DNA of 64,000 nt from Coralloluteibacterium thermophilum (GTDB taxonomy: Bacteria > Pseudomonadota > Gammaproteobacteria > Xanthomonadales > Xanthomonadaceae). This document shows, one piece after another, positions 8,367 through 16,545 of this stretch (position 1 is the first letter of the stretch; every line of letters begins with the position of its first letter). The stretch is from positions 36,095 to 100,094 of the forward strand of contig NZ_JBHSGG010000043.1 of NCBI RefSeq assembly GCF_042654365.1, given 5' to 3'. Position numbers and translations under genes: made by a program. Under the pieces are notes generated by a model. The model was given only the letters and a program-made list of their open reading frames with translations, made no database searches and had not been told where the DNA came from.

Positions 8367-10205
8367 TCACCAGATCAGGTTGACCATCAGCACCACGACC
8401 ACGAAGTAGATCAGCATCAGCGGCGCGCCGATGCGCAGGTAGTCGCGGCTGGAGTAGCCGCCCGGGGCGGAGACCATCGCCAGCACCGGGTTGGAGGCCG
8501 AGAGGAAGTTGTTCGCGGCGGAGAGCGCGACCACCATCGCGAACACGCTGGGATTGCCGCCCACCGCAAGCGCCAGGTTGATCGCCAGCGGCACCATCAC
8601 CACGGTCGCGCCCACGTTGGTGATGACCATCGCGAAGAGCGTGGTGAGGAGCGCCAGCGCCAGTTCGAAGGTCCACACCGGCATGTCGTCGGGCAGGCGT
8701 TCGAGCACGCCCTGGGTCAGCCAGGCGGCGGCGCCGGTCGAGTCCATGGCCCAGCCCAGCGGGATGAGGCAGGCCATGATGAACACCGTCTTCCAGTTCA
8801 CCGAGGCGTAGGCCTCGTCCATGTTGAGGACGCCGCCGACCAGCATGGCGGCGGCCCCCGCCATCAGCGCCACCGGCACCGGGATCTGCGCCGAGAGCGC
8901 CAGCGCCATGGCCGCGGCGAAGATGCCCAGCGCCATCCACAGCTTGTGCGGGCGCTGCTCCTCCTTGGGGTAGTCGGTGACCACCACGAAGTCGCGCTTG
9001 GAGGCGGCCTGGGCGAGGTCGGTCCAGATGCTGTGGAAGACCAGCAGGTCGCCCGCGCGGATGGCCAGCCGGCGCAGGTCCTCGCGGAACACCTCGTTGT
9101 CGCGGTTGACCGCCAGCACGCTGATGCCCCAGCGCTTGCGCATGCGCAGGTCGGCGACGGTCTGGCCGATGAAGGAGGAGTTCGGCGGCACCACCGCCTC
9201 GGAGATGCCCGCGCGGCTGGGATTGAAGAGGTCGCCGAAGTTGCGCAGGCGGGCGCTGACCCGGAGCAGGTTGTTCTGCGCGTAGTCGTGGATCGCCTGC
9301 CGGCTGCCCATCACGCCGAGCACGCTGCCGACCCACAGCATCTCGTCGGCCGGCGGCGCCAGGCGCGCGGTCTGCCCGCTCTTGAGCGCCAGGAACAGAG
9401 GCGCGCCGTGCTGCGCCTCGGCCTCGCCGATCGACATGCCCACCAGCGGGCTCTCGGCGGTCACGGTGAGTTCGAACAGCTCGCCCTCGATGCCGTAGGT
9501 CTGCGAGAAGTAGCTCTCGGTGCGCGCCGGGGTCGCGCTCTTGTCGGCCGCCACCTCCAGCCAGCGGCCCCCGAAGAAGCGGAAGTAGGCGAGCGACGCG
9601 GCGAGCAGCGCCAGGCCGACCGGCATCGGCGCGAACATCGCGAACGGGACCAGGGTGGTCGCGCCCGAGGGCAGGTTGTCGTTGGCGTGCAGCAGCAGGT
9701 CGTTGAGCAGGATCAGCGGCGAGTTACCGACCATGGTCAGGCTGCCGCCCATCACGACGGCGGCGCCGATCGGCAGCAGCAGGCGCGACAGCGACAGGCC
9801 CGTGCGGTTCGACAGGCGCGAGGTGACCGGCAGGAACAGCGACATCACCGCGGGGTTCTGCATCGACGAGGAGATCGCGCCGGCGATCGCCGAGGTCATG
9901 AGGATGAGCCGCTCCTCCATGCCCCTGGACTTGCGCAGCAGCCACACCGCGAGGCGGTTCAGCGCACCGGTGCGGTCGAGCCCCGCGCCGAGGATCATGG
10001 TGGCCATCACGCTGATGACCGCGTTGCCGGCGAAGCCCGCGAACAGGCGCTCCGCCGGCACCAGCCCGAGCAGCCCGAGGGCGATGAGCACGACCAGCGC
10101 GGTGAGGTCGGCGCGGACACGCTCGGTCATGAACATCGCCATGGTGAACCCCACCAGGCCGAACACCAGCAGCATGTCGTTGGTGAGCGTCAGGCTCTCG
10201 TCCAT
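8367..10205 (-). CDS. SLC13/DASS family permease with two TrkA-C domains
   Basis: A 612-aa membrane transporter with about a dozen hydrophobic segments. The N-terminal half begins with LVFGLVGFTMAMFMTERVRADL and includes SSSMQNPAVMSLFLPV, a substrate/sodium-site region typical of the CitT/ArsB-like ion transporter superfamily; the same pattern recurs in the second half (NVGATVVMVPLAINLALAVG). Between them, around residues 210-390, lie two cytosolic TrkA-C (RCK-C) domains. Such proteins carry anions such as sulfate, dicarboxylates or citrate with sodium; the substrate is not decided by sequence. It starts 30 bases after trmB on the same strand, so it may be part of the thiS-thiG-trmB transcript. 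Confidence 0.9.
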   Translation of the reverse strand: MDESLTLTNDMLLVFGLVGFTMAMFMTERVRADLTALVVLIALGLLGLVPAERLFAGFAGNAVISVMATMILGAGLDRTGALNRLAVWLLRKSRGMEERLILMTSAIAGAISSSMQNPAVMSLFLPVTSRLSNRTGLSLSRLLLPIGAAVVMGGSLTMVGNSPLILLNDLLLHANDNLPSGATTLVPFAMFAPMPVGLALLAASLAYFRFFGGRWLEVAADKSATPARTESYFSQTYGIEGELFELTVTAESPLVGMSIGEAEAQHGAPLFLALKSGQTARLAPPADEMLWVGSVLGVMGSRQAIHDYAQNNLLRVSARLRNFGDLFNPSRAGISEAVVPPNSSFIGQTVADLRMRKRWGISVLAVNRDNEVFREDLRRLAIRAGDLLVFHSIWTDLAQAASKRDFVVVTDYPKEEQRPHKLWMALGIFAAAMALALSAQIPVPVALMAGAAAMLVGGVLNMDEAYASVNWKTVFIMACLIPLGWAMDSTGAAAWLTQGVLERLPDDMPVWTFELALALLTTLFAMVITNVGATVVMVPLAINLALAVGGNPSVFAMVVALSAANNFLSASNPVLAMVSAPGGYSSRDYLRIGAPLMLIYFVVVVLMVNLIW

Positions 10206-10235
10206 GTCCGCGCGCGTGTCCTCGTTCTCTCGCCG

Positions 10236-11006
10236 TCAGGGCACCCGGTCGCAGACGATGTCCCAGACCCCGTGGCCGAGGGCCAGGCCGCGCCGCTCGA
10301 AGTGGGTCTCGGGACGCCAGGGCGGCCTCGGCACGGTTCCGCCGGGGCCGGCCCGGTTGCGCAGCCGCGGTTCCGCGGCCAGCGCCTCGTGCATGTGTTC
10401 GGCGTAGGGCGCCCAGTCGGTCGCCAGGTGCAGCCGCCCGTTGGGCGCCAGCTTGTCGGCGACCAGGGCGAGGAAGCCCGGCTGGACGAGGCGGCGCTTG
10501 TGGTGGCGCTTCTTGTGCCAGGGATCGGGAAACCAGATGCGCACCTCGTCGAGCGTGCCGTCGGCGATCTCGTCGCGCAGCACCTCCACCGCGTCGTGGC
10601 AGTACACCCGGACGTTTCCGGTGCCGTCCTCGCCCAGGCCCAGCAGCAGGCGGCCGACGCCCGGCGCATGCACCTCGATGCCGATGAAGTCGCGCTCCGG
10701 GTCCTGCGGTGCCCACCAGCGCAGCGCCTCGCCGTTGCCGAAGCCGATCTCCAGCACCCGCGGCGCGCTGCGGCCGAACACCGCGTCGAAGTCGCGCGGG
10801 GTGCCGGCGTACTCCAGGCCCAGCCGTGGCCAGTGGGCCTGCATGGCACGCTCCTGGCCCGGGGTCAGGCGCCCTTGGCGCAGGACGAAACTGCGCACCT
10901 CGCGGCGCCCCGGCGTCGGCGTGAACGGCTTGCGCGCCGGGCCGGGCAGGCCCTCGGCCGCCTCGTCCGGGTCCTCTGCGCTCGGGTCGTCCGGCCGCAC
11001 CGTCAT
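10236..11006 (-). CDS. trmB: tRNA (guanosine(46)-N7)-methyltransferase
   Basis: A 256-aa SAM-dependent enzyme that places m7G at position 46 of tRNA. The Rossmann SAM motif VLEIGFGNGEAL, the acidic FIGIEVHAPGVG strand, and the family-specific FPDPWHKKRHHKRRLVQPGF loop are all present, with TDW (ATDWAPYAEHM) near the C-terminus. An acidic N-terminal extension of about 30 residues precedes the core. Its start codon overlaps the stop of thiG (TGATG), which points to translational coupling. Confidence 0.96.
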   Translation of the reverse strand: MTVRPDDPSAEDPDEAAEGLPGPARKPFTPTPGRREVRSFVLRQGRLTPGQERAMQAHWPRLGLEYAGTPRDFDAVFGRSAPRVLEIGFGNGEALRWWAPQDPERDFIGIEVHAPGVGRLLLGLGEDGTGNVRVYCHDAVEVLRDEIADGTLDEVRIWFPDPWHKKRHHKRRLVQPGFLALVADKLAPNGRLHLATDWAPYAEHMHEALAAEPRLRNRAGPGGTVPRPPWRPETHFERRGLALGHGVWDIVCDRVP

Positions 11007-11806
11007 CAGAGGGAGAGCCCGTCCAGCGGCGACGAGGCGCTCGCGTGGCGTCGGCGCGGGATGCGGCCGGCCAGGAAGGCCTCGCGCCCGGCGACGACCG
11101 CATGGCGCATCGCCGTGGCCATGCGGACCGGGTCGCGCGCGCCGGCGATCGCGGTGTTCATCAGCACGCCGTCGCAGCCCAGCTCCATGGCGATGGCCGC
11201 GTCTGACGCGGTGCCGACGCCGGCGTCCACGATGATCGGCACCTTCGCGTTCTCGACGATCTCGAGCAGGCTCCAGCGGTTCTGGATGCCCAGGCCGGAG
11301 CCGATCGGCGCCGCCAGCGGCATGACCGCCACGCAGCCGATCTCCTCAAGGCGCTTGGCGAGGATGGGATCGTCCGAGGTGTAGACCATCACCTCGAAGC
11401 CGTCCGCCACCAGCGTCTCGGCGGCGGACAGGGTCTGCACGACGTCGGGGTACAGCGTCCTCTGGTCGCCCAGGACCTCGAGCTTGACGAGGTTGTGGCC
11501 GTCCAGCAGCTCGCGCGCGAGGCGGCAGGTGCGGACCGCCTCCTCGGCGGTGTAGCAGCCGGCGGTGTTCGGGAGGATGGTGAAGCGGTCCGGCGGCAGC
11601 GCGTCCAGCAGGTTCGGCGCGTCGGCGTCCTGGCCGATGTTGCTGCGGCGGATGGCGACGGTGACGATCTCCGCGCCCGCCGCCTCGGTGGCGCGACGGG
11701 TCTCGTCGAAGTCCTTGAACTTGCCGGTTCCGGTCAGCAGGCGCGAGCGGAAGCGTCGGGTGCCGACCTGGAGGAGGTCGGCGGCATCGGGGGCGATTTC
11801 TGGCAT
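11006..11806 (-). CDS. thiG: thiazole synthase
   Basis: Forms the thiazole phosphate moiety of thiamine from 1-deoxy-xylulose 5-phosphate, dehydroglycine and ThiS thiocarboxylate; acts as a TIM barrel in the cytoplasm. Seen: RLLTGTGKFKDFDETRRA at the start, TIAIRRxN-type segment, the Schiff-base lysine region NLVKLEVLGD, CVAVMPLAAPIGSGLG and IIVDAGVGTASDAAIAMELG. Length (266 aa) fits the family. thiS lies directly upstream on the same strand and trmB overlaps its stop, a gene order I associate with Xanthomonadales. No TPP-riboswitch signature (CTGAGA box) was seen ahead of thiS. Confidence 0.97.
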   Translation of the reverse strand: MPEIAPDAADLLQVGTRRFRSRLLTGTGKFKDFDETRRATEAAGAEIVTVAIRRSNIGQDADAPNLLDALPPDRFTILPNTAGCYTAEEAVRTCRLARELLDGHNLVKLEVLGDQRTLYPDVVQTLSAAETLVADGFEVMVYTSDDPILAKRLEEIGCVAVMPLAAPIGSGLGIQNRWSLLEIVENAKVPIIVDAGVGTASDAAIAMELGCDGVLMNTAIAGARDPVRMATAMRHAVVAGREAFLAGRIPRRRHASASSPLDGLSL

Positions 11807-11877
11807 CGGGGGATTATGGCCGATGCGGCCGGGGGATGAACCCCATCGCGCACGCCGCGGCGGATGGCCGCCGTCGT

Positions 11878-12078
11878 TCAGCCGCCGCCGATGGCGCTGA
11901 CGATCTCCACGCGGTCGCCTTCGGCAAGCCGGTGCTCGCCGTGGCGGCTGCGCGGGACGATCTCGCGGTTCACCTCGACCGCCACCCGGCGCCCGGCGAG
12001 GCCGGCCTGCTCGAGCAGCTGCGCCACGGTGGCGTCGGGCGGGGTGTCCAGGGGGGTGCCGTTGAGAGTGATCTGCAT
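11878..12078 (-). CDS. thiS: sulfur carrier protein ThiS
   Basis: A 66-aa ubiquitin-like sulfur carrier. It starts MQITLNGTPLD, has the RVAVEVNREIVPRS core and ends VEIVSAIGGG; the terminal Gly-Gly is the site that is adenylated and thiocarboxylated to donate sulfur for thiazole formation by ThiG. The start at 12078 was chosen because everything upstream in the same frame is unlike ThiS. One extra Gly follows the usual GG. It lies 71 bases before thiG, same strand. Confidence 0.95.
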   Translation of the reverse strand: MQITLNGTPLDTPPDATVAQLLEQAGLAGRRVAVEVNREIVPRSRHGEHRLAEGDRVEIVSAIGGG

Positions 12079-12210
12079 GGGCGGAAGTCTACGGCGTGCC
12101 GTGCACTTCGGGGCGAGCGCAGGGCAGCCTTTGAGGCGCGTCGGGAGAGCAGGGCGCAGCGCAGGCCGGGCGTCCGGGCCGGGTGGGCGCCGCACCGTGC
12201 GCGGCAACGA

Positions 12211-12239
12211 TTGAGCCGCGCCGCGGCTGGCAGTAGACT
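12211..12239 (+). promoter_or_regulatory. sigma-70-like promoter of tRNA-Gly
   Basis: TTGAGC at 12211-12216 and TAGACT at 12234-12239 are separated by 17 bases, close to the sigma-70 consensus, and the -10 box ends 11 bases before the tRNA. Assignment is from pattern and position. Confidence 0.65.
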
Positions 12240-12250
12240 CGCCGCCCGAC

Positions 12251-12324
12251 GCGGGTGTAGCTCAATGGTAGAGCTGTAGCTTCCCAAGCTACTGACGAGG
12301 GTTCGATTCCCTTCACCCGCTCCA
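12251..12324 (+). tRNA. tRNA-Gly, anticodon CCC
   Basis: Full cloverleaf: acceptor stem GCGGGTG pairs with the CACCCGC side, D-arm GCTC...GAGC, anticodon stem GTAGC/GCTAC around loop TTCCCAA (anticodon CCC), T-arm with GGTTCGATTCC, discriminator U and an encoded CCA at 12322-12324. The ICE is inserted at its 3' end, and the tRNA remains whole because the element carries the matching end sequence. Confidence 0.96.
12302..12324 (+). other. attL: ICE/chromosome junction in the 3' end of tRNA-Gly
   Basis: The left boundary of the element is inferred to lie in the T-arm/acceptor end of the tRNA (TTCGATTCCC...CTCCA), since the chromosome-type genes stop here and an inward-reading tyrosine recombinase starts 224 bases further on. 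ICEclc-type elements use the last ~18 bp of tRNA-Gly as their core. The matching repeat (attR) must lie beyond the window, so exact core limits cannot be seen. The 223 bases between tRNA and integrase (12325-12547) hold no gene. Confidence 0.7.
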
Positions 12325-12547
12325 GTTTAGGTTCCATGGAAATCCAAGGAGTTCCATAAACCACTGTCAGCAAAGAATTTTTTGCTAGGCAGGCGTCCAG
12401 TGAGAGCCACCGAAAGCCACCCGAAGCTACGACTTTTAAGTCCAAGCATAAGTCCAAGTAAGCGGGTGGGTCCGGGTCCGGTTTGTTGCTGGGGCGGAGC
12501 GGGCCATGCGAAGAGGATCTGACTCCTGACTCTGTTCAGGAGCAGAC

Positions 12548-14452
12548 ATGGCACTCACCGATGCAGTCGTCCGGCACGCCAAGGCCACCGGAAAGGACTA
12601 CACCCTCCCTGACTTCGACGGCCTCACGCTGTCCGTCTCCGCGGCCGGCACCAAGGCTTGGTTCTTTCGCTACTACTGGCTGGGCCGGCAGAAGCGGATG
12701 TCCTTCGGGCACTACCCCGAGATCGGTCTGCGCGAGGCGCGCCTCGAACGGGACAAGGCGCGCGCCTTGGTCGCCAAGGGCATCAACCCGCAGCGTCAGC
12801 GCACCCAGGATCGGCGCCTGGCGACCGATGCCGAGCAGTACACGTTCCAAGCGGTCTACGACAAGTGGTTCGCGTTCCGCCAGCAGAGCCGTCTGAAGAA
12901 GACCGGGCGCAACGTCACCCTCGGGACGCTCCCACGCATCTTCAGCAACGACGTCCTCCCGTCGCTGCGCAAGCGCTCGGTCTATGAGATCAACCGCGCT
13001 GACCTGCTCGGAATCGTTGGGCGGATCGAGAAGCGCGGTGCGCCGTCGATCGCCGAGAAGGTCCGGACCTGGCTCAACCAGCTCTTTCGGTACGCGCTGG
13101 TGATCGTACCGGGCCTGGAGCGCAACCCGGCCTCCGACCTGGATGTGGTCGCCATGCCGGCGCCGCCCGTGCGCCACAACCCGTTCCTGCGCATGCCCGA
13201 GCTGCCCGAGTTCCTGCAACTGCTGCGCAAGTACCCCGGCCGGCTGCAGACTCAGGTTGGCGTTCGCATGCTGTTTCTGACCGGCGTGCGCACGGGCGAG
13301 CTGCGGCTGGCGACCCCCGATCAGTTCCACCTCGATGACGGCCTGTGGATCATCCCGCCTGACGTCGTGAAGCAGCTCGAACTGAAGATGCAGAAGGAGA
13401 ACCTGCGCACGGAGGACATCCCGCCCTACATCGTGCCGCTGTCCGTACAGGCGGTCGAGATCGTCCGGCACATGCTCGACCGGCTCAAGCCTGCGCAGAA
13501 GTACCTCTTCCCGGGCGCCAAGTGCCTGAAGCAGCGCATCAGCGAGAACACGCTCAACGGCGCGATCAAGCGCCTGGGATATGCCGGTCGGCTCACCGGC
13601 CACGGCATCCGCGCCACGATCTCGACGGCCCTCAACGAACTGGGCTATCCGGACAAGTGGATCGACGCGCAGCTTTCCCACGTCGATCCGAACCCGGTCC
13701 GTAGGACCTACAACCATGCCGAGTACGTCGACCAGCGCCGGCACATGATGCAGGACTGGGCCGATCGGCTGGACCTGCTCGAACAGGGCGAGATCGAGGC
13801 GGCCTGCAATCCCCTGAACATCCAACTGGAAGGCTTGCCCGTCCTGGAGGCGGGCATGAACCTGCAGGCTCCGCTGGCGAGTGCGGAGACGCAGAAGCTG
13901 GTGCTGTCCAAGCCCGCTGCCGTTGCCGCTGCGCCGCAGCCCGTCCAGGTGCAGGCCGTCCCGGTGCGACGGCTGTCCGCGGTACGGGCGCCCAAGACCG
14001 AACCGGCCATCTCCAACGTCCAGCGCGAGCGCATGATCCTGCTCGATATCCTGGAATCACCCCACAACCTCTCGGTGGCCGACTACGCCAAGCTCGCCGG
14101 CAAGTCGCGTCGCTGGATCACCTATGAGGTCACGGCCGGCAACCTGTTGTCGATCAGCTTGGGCAACCGCGGGCAGCGCGTGCCCGACTGGCAGCTCGAT
14201 CCGCTCAAGCGCCGCTTGGTACAGGCCGTCTTCAAGCAGACCGCGCGGGGCGTAGACCCGTGGGAGATCTATCACGCGCTCATGCAACCGTGCGCCGAGT
14301 TCGGCGGCGAGTCGGCCGTCGAGGCGGTCACCGCCGAGAATCTGGGGGTAGCGGTCAAGGCGGTCTGTCGCACGCTCGCCATGCAGGTGTTCGATGGCCC
14401 CGTTCCACACCGCGAGGGCTATCGGTCTACGCGACCGTCTGCCCTCGTCTGA
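12548..14452 (+). CDS. ICE tyrosine recombinase (integrase), ICEclc/IntB13-like
   Basis: A 634-aa site-specific recombinase that excises and integrates the element at tRNA-Gly. The N-terminal arm-binding domain (DUF4102-type; TLSVSAAGTKAWFFRYYWLG) covers about residues 1-90, a SAM-like core-binding domain about 100-210, and the catalytic domain about 215-400 with the full active site: R248 (GVRTGEL), H352-x-x-R355 (HGIRATIS), H378 (QLSHVDP) and nucleophile Y388 (RTYNHAEY). After it comes an unusual extension of about 240 residues, including a segment resembling an HTH (YAKLAGKSRRWITYEVTAGN). A long C-terminal extension is known from ICEclc-type integrases. The gene reads away from attL into the element. 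Confidence 0.95.
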   Translation: MALTDAVVRHAKATGKDYTLPDFDGLTLSVSAAGTKAWFFRYYWLGRQKRMSFGHYPEIGLREARLERDKARALVAKGINPQRQRTQDRRLATDAEQYTFQAVYDKWFAFRQQSRLKKTGRNVTLGTLPRIFSNDVLPSLRKRSVYEINRADLLGIVGRIEKRGAPSIAEKVRTWLNQLFRYALVIVPGLERNPASDLDVVAMPAPPVRHNPFLRMPELPEFLQLLRKYPGRLQTQVGVRMLFLTGVRTGELRLATPDQFHLDDGLWIIPPDVVKQLELKMQKENLRTEDIPPYIVPLSVQAVEIVRHMLDRLKPAQKYLFPGAKCLKQRISENTLNGAIKRLGYAGRLTGHGIRATISTALNELGYPDKWIDAQLSHVDPNPVRRTYNHAEYVDQRRHMMQDWADRLDLLEQGEIEAACNPLNIQLEGLPVLEAGMNLQAPLASAETQKLVLSKPAAVAAAPQPVQVQAVPVRRLSAVRAPKTEPAISNVQRERMILLDILESPHNLSVADYAKLAGKSRRWITYEVTAGNLLSISLGNRGQRVPDWQLDPLKRRLVQAVFKQTARGVDPWEIYHALMQPCAEFGGESAVEAVTAENLGVAVKAVCRTLAMQVFDGPVPHREGYRSTRPSALV

Positions 14453-15032
14453 GGAAGCGCTCGATCGCGGGGGAGTTGCCGCGCTCGGGTCGGATCAGAT
14501 GGGTTCCGACCCAGTGGGTGCTGTCCGTCAGCGGACGCATGATGACACCCCAGTTCCGCGACTGTTCGAGAAGCGGTCGCGGAGCGAGGCCGACCCCATA
14601 GCCGGCCGCCACCTGTACGGCCATCAGCTCAAACGAGGTCGACCGGCAGGGGTTCGCTGGCCGGGGGCCGAACAACGCTTCGGCGGCGTACGGACAGCAC
14701 TCGAACAAGGTGTACGTCCCGAGCTTCTCCACGGGAACCGCCGGATAGCTCAGCAAGGGTGATCGCTCTGGTAGGGCGACGGCCAGCTCATCCTGCCAAA
14801 GCAGGTCGATCTGCAGGTGTCGCACCGGGGCGGCACCCATCGCTATGCCGATGTCGTAGCGGCCGTCCTCCAATCCCTCGAAAAGGTCGGTCGCGGACGC
14901 CTCGTGCACAACGACAGGCGTTTCAGGTTCCTCAGCCCGCTGCAGGGCAAGCAATGATGCCAAGCGTGGCGACGACGGCACGCAGGATGTGACGCAGAGC
15001 TTAAGCGCAGAAGCTCGACAAAAGGCTTGCAT
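14427..15032 (-). CDS. LysR substrate-binding domain without HTH
   Basis: A 201-aa protein made only of the LysR effector-binding domain. Features: a first beta strand LKLCVTSCVPSSPRLASLLA, DLFEGLEDGRYDIGIAMG, LLWQDELAVALPERSPLLS, and AVQVAAGYGVGLAPRPLLEQ. The ~60-residue winged-helix domain that LysR proteins carry at the N-terminus is missing, and only about 100 bases separate it from the divergent XRE gene, too little to hold one. It overlaps the integrase 3' end by 26 bases on the opposite strand. It may be a truncated relic or a free-standing ligand sensor that pairs with another regulator; sequence alone cannot decide. Confidence 0.7.
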   Translation of the reverse strand: MQAFCRASALKLCVTSCVPSSPRLASLLALQRAEEPETPVVVHEASATDLFEGLEDGRYDIGIAMGAAPVRHLQIDLLWQDELAVALPERSPLLSYPAVPVEKLGTYTLFECCPYAAEALFGPRPANPCRSTSFELMAVQVAAGYGVGLAPRPLLEQSRNWGVIMRPLTDSTHWVGTHLIRPERGNSPAIERFLRRGQTVA

Positions 15033-15087
15033 GAAGGCCCGTTAGGTCATGGCTTGAGGCGATGGTCGCAACCGCCATCATAAAATG

Positions 15088-15111
15088 AGTTAAATTTACC
15101 GTGGTTTAACT
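15088..15111. promoter_or_regulatory. inverted repeat between divergent regulator genes
   Basis: AGTTAAA (15088-15094) and TTTAACT (15105-15111) form a perfect 7-bp dyad with a 10-bp spacer in the AT-rich divergent region between the LysR-domain gene and the XRE regulator. The spacing and place fit an operator of the XRE protein. The 9-mer GGTTTAACT from its right arm occurs again at 15448-15456. Confidence 0.45.
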
Positions 15112-15137
15112 TGGAGCGCTGAACGACGCTTTTGCCG

Positions 15138-15431
15138 ATGCAGAAGCGCTCCGTCCAGCGAGGCCGCCCGGTCGGCACGACCACCTACGAGCCTGAGCCC
15201 GCGTTGGCGTTCGGACAGGCTGTTCGCGCTGCACGCCTGGAGCGAGGGATCGCCCAGGAAGAACTTGCAGCGGTGGCGGAAATCGATCGTTCGCACATCG
15301 GCAAGATCGAGAGGGGCGAACATATGCCAACCTTGGCGTTGATCCTCAAAATCTCAAACGCGCTGCGCATGAGTGCGGCTGATTTGATGTCGACGACAGT
15401 AGCTAACCTGCAATCGGGCAGAAAAACCTAA
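15138..15431 (+). CDS. XRE family helix-turn-helix regulator
   Basis: A 97-aa small repressor-like protein. A lambda/Cro-type HTH spans about residues 24-80: FGQAVRAARLERGIAQEELA, then DRSHIGKIERGEHMPTLALI with the recognition helix, then ISNALRMSAADLM. No other domain follows. The ATG at 15138 is preferred to a TTG two codons earlier. It lies in the left-end regulatory patch of the element between the two LysR-type genes, so it probably regulates itself or nearby ICE genes through the dyad upstream (inference). Confidence 0.85.
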   Translation: MQKRSVQRGRPVGTTTYEPEPALAFGQAVRAARLERGIAQEELAAVAEIDRSHIGKIERGEHMPTLALILKISNALRMSAADLMSTTVANLQSGRKT

Positions 15432-15450
15432 GCCCAAGTGTCAACCCGGT

Positions 15451-16341
15451 TTAACTGTCCGGATGGGCGTGCAGGTACGTGAGGAACTGCTGTAATGCAA
15501 CGCACGGCTCGTTACCCGCCAGGCGCAGCAGATAGGTTGTGAGCACGGCTGATTCGCTGGCTAGCGGCCGGACCACGATGTCTGGATGTTTGCAGAGCGC
15601 CATGCGGGTGGTGCTTGTAAACCCGACGCCGTAACCTGCAGATACCAGCGTGAGCATCATGTCCGACGAGCGTACATGCTCGACGACTTTCAGATCCTGC
15701 TCCAGCGTGCGAAGCAGCAGCGTCAGTTCGCGAGAACATCCCTCGTAGGTCTGCGGATCACACATGACCAGCGGATATCGGGCCAGTTCCTCGAGGGGTA
15801 TCTCCTTGTACGCCAGTAGTGGGTGGTGCGTCGGGATCGCCGCGAGCAGCGTGTCGCGCCAGACGGGCTCGGCGCAGATGCCGTCCCCGACGTTGGCGGT
15901 ATGCGCAAAGCCTGCCCTGAAGTCCCCCGCGCGAAGCCCCCGCAACTGTTCCTGCAGAGGCACTTCGCAGATACGTATCTCGATCTCCGGCGCATCTTCC
16001 CGAAAGCGCGCCAGGATCTCGGACAGGCGGGGGTCGATGGCGCCATCGGAGATGGCGATGCGCAAGCTCCCGCGATATCCGGTCGCGATCGCCCTGACGT
16101 TCTCGCCAGCCTGTTCCAGGAGCGCCAACACCCGACGAACTTCGTCGAGGTAGACGGTACCTGCTGCGGTCAGACGGGTGCCCCTTCGATTGCGATCAAA
16201 GAGCACCACGCCTAGATCTTCTTCCAGCTCCTTGATTGTCCTCGACAAAGGAGATTGCTCGATGTGCAAACGCTCGGCTGCGTGCGTGAAGTTCAGCTCC
16301 TCACCTAGAACGACAAAACAGCGAAGGTGTCGCAGTTCCAT
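15451..16341 (-). CDS. LysR family transcriptional regulator
   Basis: A complete 296-aa LysR protein. The N-terminal winged helix is textbook: MELRHLRCFVVLGEELNFTH, AAERLHIEQSPLSRTIKELE, DLGVVLFDRNRRGTRLTAAG. The effector domain follows (YRGSLRIAISDGAIDPRLSE; ...SAGYGVGFTSTTRMAL). Target genes and inducer are unknown; no metabolic gene sits divergent to it, and its nearest upstream gene is the P-type ATPase on the same strand. GC content here is visibly lower than in the transfer region, hinting at a different origin. Confidence 0.93.
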   Translation of the reverse strand: MELRHLRCFVVLGEELNFTHAAERLHIEQSPLSRTIKELEEDLGVVLFDRNRRGTRLTAAGTVYLDEVRRVLALLEQAGENVRAIATGYRGSLRIAISDGAIDPRLSEILARFREDAPEIEIRICEVPLQEQLRGLRAGDFRAGFAHTANVGDGICAEPVWRDTLLAAIPTHHPLLAYKEIPLEELARYPLVMCDPQTYEGCSRELTLLLRTLEQDLKVVEHVRSSDMMLTLVSAGYGVGFTSTTRMALCKHPDIVVRPLASESAVLTTYLLRLAGNEPCVALQQFLTYLHAHPDS

Positions 16342-16545
16342 AGGCCATACTCCGAGTCAACCTCGAAACCTTCCTATGCATGGTTGAGCTTTCATTGCCT
16401 GAACCGCTGCATCAGTCATAGGTAGTGCCCCGGTTGTGGATCAGCCGCGACGAGTTGGCCAGGATGCCGATATCCGGGATGGATTGAAGCGCCGCCGCGT
16501 AGAAGGCCACCGCAGCAGTACGATCAAAGTGCAGTCGATGTTTGG

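Noticed and set aside
12079..12250. TPP riboswitch ahead of thiS
   Set aside because: No CTGAGA-type conserved boxes were seen on the minus strand upstream of thiS.
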